Source: ZLKRG08 sp046094385 (GTDB lineage Bacteria; Actinomycetota; Actinomycetes; Nanopelagicales; Nanopelagicaceae). Taken from it: a stretch of DNA of 46,134 nucleotides. The notes beneath the pieces are model-generated. The model had not been told where the DNA came from and did no database searches. It saw nothing but the letters and a program-made list of their open reading frames with translations. The DNA lies in assembly GCA_046094385.1 (NCBI GenBank), contig JBJTHJ010000068.1:1-46134 (forward strand). The letters are read 5' to 3'. Both the position numbers and the translations under genes were made by a program. How positions within the stretch are numbered: the stretch's first letter is position 1; every line of letters begins with the position of its first letter. This document shows, piece by piece, positions 41,984 through 46,134 of this stretch.

Positions 41984-44700
41984 CCAGAGCCTTCCGTGTT
42001 TCCGGGATCAGCAGCGCTGACGTCTGCCAAACGGTACTTGTCTACCGCTTGTTGCACAAGGGATTCTTTGACTTCACCACTTTTTGCAAGTTGCGACAAT
42101 GTCGCAACCACAATGGATTCGGCATCTACCTTGAAATGTCGGCGAAGTGCGCCGCGGGTATCGGATAGACCAAAACCATCGGTGCCTAGTGAGACAAATG
42201 ATTGTTCGATCCAAGGTTGAATTTGATCTTGCACTGCGCGCATGTAATCGCTAACTGCAACCACAGGTCCACGGGCATCCGCTAACTTGGTTGTGACATA
42301 AGCTCGCTGTTTATCTTTTGGATGCAAGAGATTATGGCGATCAATCGCCAAACCATCTCTGCGCAATTCATTCCAAGAAGTAACCGACCAAACTGAGGCA
42401 TTGACATCCCAATCATCAGCGAGCAGTTGCTGTGCCTTAAGCGCAGCGTTGACGGCAACTCCTGAGGCCAAGATATTGGCACGGCGTTTACGGCCTGAGG
42501 CCTCTTTTAATAGATAAAGACCTTTTAAGATTCCATCTACATCGACATTGGCAGGTTCGGCTGGTTGCAAATAAGGCTCGTTGTAAACAGTCAGGTAATA
42601 CATGACGTTCTCACTATTTTCGCCATACATGCGACGTAATCCATCTTTTACGATGTGACCGATTTCGTATGCATATGCAGGGTCATAAGAGATGATCGCA
42701 GGATTGGTTGATGCCAACAATTGCGAATGTCCATCTTCATGTTGCAAACCTTCTCCGTTAAGTGTTGTGCGCCCAGCTGTTGCACCGAGGATAAATCCAC
42801 GCGCCATTTGATCAGCGGCAGCCCAGAAGGCATCGCCAGTTCTCTGGAAACCAAACATTGAGTAGAAGATATAAACGGGAATCATCGGTTCATCATGTGT
42901 GGAGTAAGAACTTCCAACTGCAGTAAATGAAGCGGTTGATCCTGCTTCGTTGATACCTTCGTGCAAAATCACACCGTTGGTCGCCTCCTTATAAGAAAGC
43001 ATCAACTCACGATCTACCGAGACATATTTCTGTCCGCCAGGGTTGTAGATCTTCATGGTCGGAAATAGAGAATCCATTCCGAAGGTACGCGCCTCATCAG
43101 GGATGATTGGAACAATTCGTGAACCAAGCCCTGGATCTTTTGCCAGATCTTTCAATAAACGCACAAAGGCCATGGTGGTTGCGATTTCTTGGTGGCCAGA
43201 GCCTCTCTTCATAGATTCATATGCTTCATCAGCAGGCTGTGGCAGCGGTTTTGATTTAGAACGTCTTGATGGAATAGGTCCACCCAATGCCGCACGTCGC
43301 TCCATTAAATACTTGTATTCAACAGAATCTTCTGGGAATTTAAAGTAAGGAGGTAGATATTTATCTAGCTGCTCATCAGGAATTGGGATATAGAGATTGT
43401 CGCGGAAGGCTTTGATATCTTCCAGAGTTAATTTCTTCATCTGGTGCGTTGCATTTCGACCTTCGAAGTGCGAGCCCAATGTCCAACCCTTGATGGTCTT
43501 CGCCAAAATCACGGTCGGACGGCCGTTTTTCTGCGTCATCGCAGCCTGATAAGCCGCAAACATCTTTCGATAATCGTGGCCACCACGTTGCAATGACCAA
43601 ATCTGTTCGTCGGTCCAATTGGCAACCATGGCTGCTGTTCTTGGGTCACGGCCGAAGAAGTTTTCGCGCACGTACTTGCCATCTTCAGTCTTGAAAGTTT
43701 GGTAATCGCCATCAGGGGTGTTGTTCATCAACTGCACCAGCGCACCATCTTTATCTTGCGCAAGTAGTTCATCCCAACCGCGACCCCAAATGACTTTGAT
43801 TACATTCCAACCTGCGCCACCAAAGATTGATTCGAGTTCTTGGATGATCTTTCCATTACCACGCACAGGGCCATCTAGTCGCTGTAAATTGCAATTGATT
43901 ACAAAAGTTAAATTATCCAAACCTTCACGAGATGCAAGCGACAGCGCACCAAGTGATTCAACTTCATCGGTTTCACCATCACCAAGGAAGGCCCATACAT
44001 GTTGCTGCGAAGTATCTTTGATGCCACGATTCTGCAAATAACGATTAAAGCGTGCTTGATAGATTGCATTGATCGGCCCAAGTCCCATAGACACAGTGGG
44101 GAATTGCCAGAACTCTGGCATCAAGCGTGGGTGTGGATATGAAGATAGCCCACCACCTTCATGCGAAAGTTCTTGGCGAAAGCCATCTAATTGATTCTCA
44201 AATAGTCGTCCTTCGACAAATGCGCGGGCATACATTCCGGGACTTGCATGGCCCTGGAAGAAGATTTGATCGCCACCGCCTGGATGATCTTGGCCACGGA
44301 AGAAGTGATTAAAGCCGACTTCATACAGGGCAGCCGAAGATGCATAAGTCGAAATATGCCCACCAACTCCGACGCCAGGTCGCTGCGCACGATGTACCAG
44401 CATCGCAGCATTCCAACGAATTGCAGCGCGAATTCGGCGTTCGATGAATTCATCGCCCGGGAAAGCCGGTTCGCGTTCGGGGGAGATGGTGTTGATGTAA
44501 TCGGTGTTCCTAATAGAACTGATTGGGACATTATTTTCGCGAGCGTGCTTAAGTAAGCTGTTTAGCAAATACTTAGCGCGTACCGGACCAGCGTTTTTGA
44601 GTGTGGCATCCAGCGATTGAATCCATTCGTTGGTTTCGCTTGGATCAGTATCAACGAGATTTTCGATGTATTGCTCCGGCGCCTCAAAGGTTTCGCTCAT
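41980..44700 (-). CDS. aceE: Pyruvate dehydrogenase E1 component (homodimeric AceE)
   Basis: TPP-dependent decarboxylation of pyruvate, feeding acetyl groups to the E2 subunit. 906 residues, the long homodimeric type used by actinobacteria. Motifs: RPGVGVGGHISTYASSAALYEVGFNHF, the TPP motif GDGETDEVESLGALSLASREGLDN with INCNLQRLDGPVRGNG (GDG...NN-like), RGFILGATAGRTTLNGEGLQHEDGHSQ, and the C-terminal domain SDYMRAVQDQIQPWIEQSFVSLGTDGFGLSDTR. E2 and E3 genes are not in the window. GGAAAG about 9 bases before the ATG serves as a ribosome site, and upstream lies the palindrome AAAGCCGGCTTT (44740-44751). First gene of aceE-glgE-glgB. Confidence 0.97.
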   Translation of the reverse strand: MSETFEAPEQYIENLVDTDPSETNEWIQSLDATLKNAGPVRAKYLLNSLLKHARENNVPISSIRNTDYINTISPEREPAFPGDEFIERRIRAAIRWNAAMLVHRAQRPGVGVGGHISTYASSAALYEVGFNHFFRGQDHPGGGDQIFFQGHASPGMYARAFVEGRLFENQLDGFRQELSHEGGGLSSYPHPRLMPEFWQFPTVSMGLGPINAIYQARFNRYLQNRGIKDTSQQHVWAFLGDGETDEVESLGALSLASREGLDNLTFVINCNLQRLDGPVRGNGKIIQELESIFGGAGWNVIKVIWGRGWDELLAQDKDGALVQLMNNTPDGDYQTFKTEDGKYVRENFFGRDPRTAAMVANWTDEQIWSLQRGGHDYRKMFAAYQAAMTQKNGRPTVILAKTIKGWTLGSHFEGRNATHQMKKLTLEDIKAFRDNLYIPIPDEQLDKYLPPYFKFPEDSVEYKYLMERRAALGGPIPSRRSKSKPLPQPADEAYESMKRGSGHQEIATTMAFVRLLKDLAKDPGLGSRIVPIIPDEARTFGMDSLFPTMKIYNPGGQKYVSVDRELMLSYKEATNGVILHEGINEAGSTASFTAVGSSYSTHDEPMIPVYIFYSMFGFQRTGDAFWAAADQMARGFILGATAGRTTLNGEGLQHEDGHSQLLASTNPAIISYDPAYAYEIGHIVKDGLRRMYGENSENVMYYLTVYNEPYLQPAEPANVDVDGILKGLYLLKEASGRKRRANILASGVAVNAALKAQQLLADDWDVNASVWSVTSWNELRRDGLAIDRHNLLHPKDKQRAYVTTKLADARGPVVAVSDYMRAVQDQIQPWIEQSFVSLGTDGFGLSDTRGALRRHFKVDAESIVVATLSQLAKSGEVKESLVQQAVDKYRLADVSAADPGNTEGSG

Positions 44701-44810
44701 AGGGCATATCTTTCCGCCCCATGCGAGAAAACGCTAATTAAAGCCGGCTTTGAAGCCCAAATTGTCTAAAAGAAATATGTGATTTTGACTTGCGCCACAG
44801 GTGTTCTCTC
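44701..44810. promoter_or_regulatory. Divergent aceE / DUF3052 intergenic region
   Basis: A 110-bp gap that must hold both promoters. The only strong feature is the 12-bp perfect palindrome AAAGCCGGCTTT at 44740-44751, which could be an operator. No convincing -10/-35 pair is clear on either strand, and neither gene shows the close -10 hexamer seen elsewhere. Confidence 0.4.
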
Positions 44811-45215
44811 ATGTGGACTTCTCCCATGCCATCAAGGATGGGATTTGAGAAAGGGCAGCTTGTTCTAGAGGTCGGCCACGATGCCGATTGCGACGAGAAC
44901 CTTCGCCTAGCAATTTCGAAGATCACCGAAACCAAATTAATCGAAAATCAAGCTAATGAAGTTGTGGATGCAGTATTGCTCTGGTTTCGTGATGAAGATG
45001 GAGATCTCACGGATGAACTTGTTGATGCGCTCGCGTATCTATCTGAAACTGGACCGATTTGGGTTTTAACACCTAAAGTTGGTCGGGACGGACATGTTGA
45101 ACCTAGTGATATTCAAGATGCCGCAAACACCGCAGGACTAAGTCAAACCTCAACAATTGCAGTAGCTCCAAATTGGACCGCTACAAAAATAGTGCATCGA
45201 AAGGCAAAGAAGTGA
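44811..45215 (+). CDS. DUF3052 family protein
   Basis: About 134 residues. The actinobacterial DUF3052 pattern is clear: GFEKGQLVLEVGHDADCDENLR, VVDAVLLWFRDEDGDLTDELVDAL, IWVLTPKVGRDGHVEPSDIQDAA, and GLSQTSTIAVAPNWTATKIV. The C-terminal half resembles RNA polymerase-associated or methyltransferase-like folds in annotations, but the function is unknown. The start is uncertain: ATG 44811 (used here) or ATG 44826 closer to the conserved GF; an upstream TTG frame (44790) is less likely. The gene overlaps the peroxiredoxin (GTGA); the pairing next to aceE is common in actinobacteria. Confidence 0.83.
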   Translation: MWTSPMPSRMGFEKGQLVLEVGHDADCDENLRLAISKITETKLIENQANEVVDAVLLWFRDEDGDLTDELVDALAYLSETGPIWVLTPKVGRDGHVEPSDIQDAANTAGLSQTSTIAVAPNWTATKIVHRKAKK

Positions 45216-45667
45216 CCGAAATCGGAGAAGTAGCACCAGATTTTGAAGTAATGGATAACAACGGACAGATGGTCAAACTTTCATCCTTCCGTGGCTCAAA
45301 GAACGTGCTTCTACTTTTCTATCCATTCGCATTCTCTGGAATCTGCACTGGCGAACTTTGTGCAATGCGCGATGATTTGAAACCTTTTCAAAATGATGAC
45401 GTGCAACTACTAGCAATCTCCTGCGACCCTATGTATTCCAACAAAGCCTTTGCGATCCAAGAGGGATATAAATTCCCAGTACTCAGTGATTTCTGGCCAC
45501 ATGGTGCAGTTGCTAAGTCATATGGTGTTTTCAATGAGGATCGCGGATGTGCAACTCGTGGTTCATTCTTAATCGACAAGAACGGAATCTTGCGCTGGCG
45601 CGTTATCAATACTTTGGGTGAAGCCCGCAGTATTGATGATTACAAGAAAGCGCTGGCTAGCCTTTAA
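45212..45667 (+). CDS. ahpE: AhpE-type peroxiredoxin
   Basis: Thiol peroxidase that reduces hydroperoxides in the cytoplasm. 151 residues, thioredoxin fold. The peroxidatic Cys is in PFAFSGICTGELC (Cys45, matching the position in M. tuberculosis AhpE), with Thr/Arg support in the FPLxF-like region, then LSDFWPHGAVAKSYGVFNEDRGCATRGSFLIDKNGILRW. A second Cys lies five residues later (Cys50), the CxxxxC spacing of PrxQ-type resolving cysteines. I take the GTG at 45212, which overlaps the DUF3052 stop and has AAAGGCAAAG upstream; a longer frame from 45173 is inside the previous gene. Confidence 0.92.
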   Translation: MTEIGEVAPDFEVMDNNGQMVKLSSFRGSKNVLLLFYPFAFSGICTGELCAMRDDLKPFQNDDVQLLAISCDPMYSNKAFAIQEGYKFPVLSDFWPHGAVAKSYGVFNEDRGCATRGSFLIDKNGILRWRVINTLGEARSIDDYKKALASL

Positions 45668-45691
45668 TTAGCAATATTCATAGGCATTGGC

Positions 45692-45697
45692 TACTAT
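45692..45697 (+). promoter_or_regulatory. Candidate tRNA-Val -10
   Basis: TACTAT, with a poor -35 (TTAGCA at 45668-45673, spacing 18), about 15 bases before the mature tRNA 5' end. Plausible for a stable-RNA promoter; not certain. Confidence 0.45.
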
Positions 45698-45712
45698 TTC
45701 CCACGCAGTAAC

Positions 45713-45784
<72 letters not shown>

Positions 45785-45792
45785 CTAGAAAT

Positions 45793-45939
45793 TTATCCGA
45801 CCCCGCGCCAACCGGGATTTGGTACCCAATCTCTATATTCTTTGATCAAATAAGGAATAGCGCTCTTTTTGTACCAATCATCGATGTTGACTTTAAAAAC
45901 TTGTTCGAAAGCTAATTTCCAATCATTTGTCTGGCCAAT
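45793..45939 (-). CDS. 3' end of an unidentified bacterial gene, cut at a sequence junction
   Basis: Forty-eight codons read on the minus strand to TAA (45793-45795). The peptide is coherent: GQTNDWKLAFEQVFKVN, then IDDWYKKSAIPYLIKEY, ending RDWVPNPGWRGVG. Its composition and codon use look like the neighbouring genes, and FxQVFxVxIDDWY resembles the C-termini of large secreted or peptidase-type bacterial proteins, though I cannot name it. The frame stops abruptly at a TAA at 45940-45942, next to sequence of a different nature, so the gene is truncated here by the junction and not by the window edge. It converges on tRNA-Val with 8 bp between. Confidence 0.6.
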   Translation of the reverse strand: MGQTNDWKLAFEQVFKVNIDDWYKKSAIPYLIKEYRDWVPNPGWRGVG

Positions 45940-45952
45940 TTAGTAACACCAA

Positions 45953-46134
45953 TTCATAACATTCTCAAGCCCAGGCAAGTATATTCAACCTTTCAAGTAT
46001 GAAAACTTTCACTTTAAAAGTTCTTATTTTCATAGATTCAGTGGACAGGGTTCTGGCAGTTCCCACACACATGCTAGATGGTAAAAAGATTGATCCTAAG
46101 CACGCCACCCCCAAGAGCAAGAGTAAGGCCAACA
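45953..46134 (+). other. Eukaryotic Musashi-type RRM gene fragment: exon, 61-nt intron, exon
   Basis: Plus strand. 45953-45974 reads FITFSSP plus the first base of a codon. 45975-46035 has intron form: GCAAGT at the start, TTCTTATTTTCATAG at the end. 46036-46134 then continues DSVDRVLAVPTHMLDGKK and IDPKHATPKSKSKAN to the window end. Joined, the two parts are in frame and match the end of RRM1 (RNP1 ...FITF) and the inter-RRM linker of invertebrate Musashi (known pattern: TVEKVLKVPIHTLDGKKIDP and HATPKNRP). Bacterial RRM proteins are single-domain, intron-free and lack this linker. It is therefore foreign, most probably animal DNA joined to a bacterial contig. Family recognition is from memory. 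Confidence 0.85.

Noticed and set aside
45953..46134. Bacterial RRM protein or genuine horizontally acquired Musashi gene
   Set aside because: A spliceosomal-type intron, an animal-specific linker and an abrupt boundary next to a broken bacterial frame fit a chimeric join much better than a functional transfer.

Overview
The window is a dense stretch of actinobacterial chromosome with moderate-to-low G+C. Several things point to the freshwater acI group (Nanopelagicales, Planktophila-like): the classic actinobacterial order thr genes - rho - rpmE - prfA - prmC - glyA - wecA - atp operon, a GlgE maltosyltransferase, an actinobacterial AhpE and DUF3052 pair, a single-polypeptide AceE, very short intergenic gaps and many apparently leaderless starts. 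The lineage is inferred from gene content and style, not from a database search.

Layout. 1-4198: D-xylose use, with xylA cut by the left edge and a convergent xylF-xylG-xylH ABC importer that has an internal terminator hairpin after xylF. 4352-17727: argS, lysA, hom, thrC, thrB (aspartate-family amino acids), rho, rpmE, prfA, prmC, a very divergent Sua5/YrdC-fold protein, glyA and wecA, nearly all touching or overlapping. 17714-25191: a complete F1Fo ATP synthase operon (atpI-like, atpZ, atpB, E, F, H, A, G, D, C) whose epsilon subunit is short. 25233-34875: a secreted M6-like metalloprotease, murA (Asp at the fosfomycin-target position), a PduO cobalamin adenosyltransferase, a secreted Lys/Ala/Thr/Pro-rich protein, an ABC-2 exporter, a small zinc-ribbon-like protein, an aldehyde dehydrogenase, an alpha/beta hydrolase and an AI-2E family permease. 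34930-38173: a DUF4032 kinase-like protein, a cysteine-less thioredoxin-TPR protein and an MFS permease in one operon. 38151-44700: aceE-glgE-glgB on the minus strand with overlapping stops and starts. 44811-45784: DUF3052, AhpE peroxiredoxin and tRNA-Val(UAC). 45793-45939: the 3' end of an unidentified minus-strand gene.

The last ~180 bases do not look bacterial. From about 45953 to the window end the plus strand reads as two pieces of an animal Musashi-family RNA-binding protein (end of RRM1 and the inter-RRM linker). They are separated by a 61-nt GC-AG intron and come back into frame when it is removed. The bacterial reading frame breaks at 45940, so the junction lies within about 15 bases. 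The simplest reading is an assembly or amplification chimera with zooplankton DNA.

The other main pattern is promoter architecture. At ten transcription-unit starts a -10-like hexamer (NANNNT, mostly TANNNT) lies 6-9 bases, usually 6, before the start codon. Four of these are divergent gene pairs with only 33-54 bp between the start codons, so transcription probably begins at or next to the start codon. Apart from the terminal chimera and the divergent YrdC-like protein I see no clearly novel system; no mobile element, CRISPR array, prophage or riboswitch is visible.
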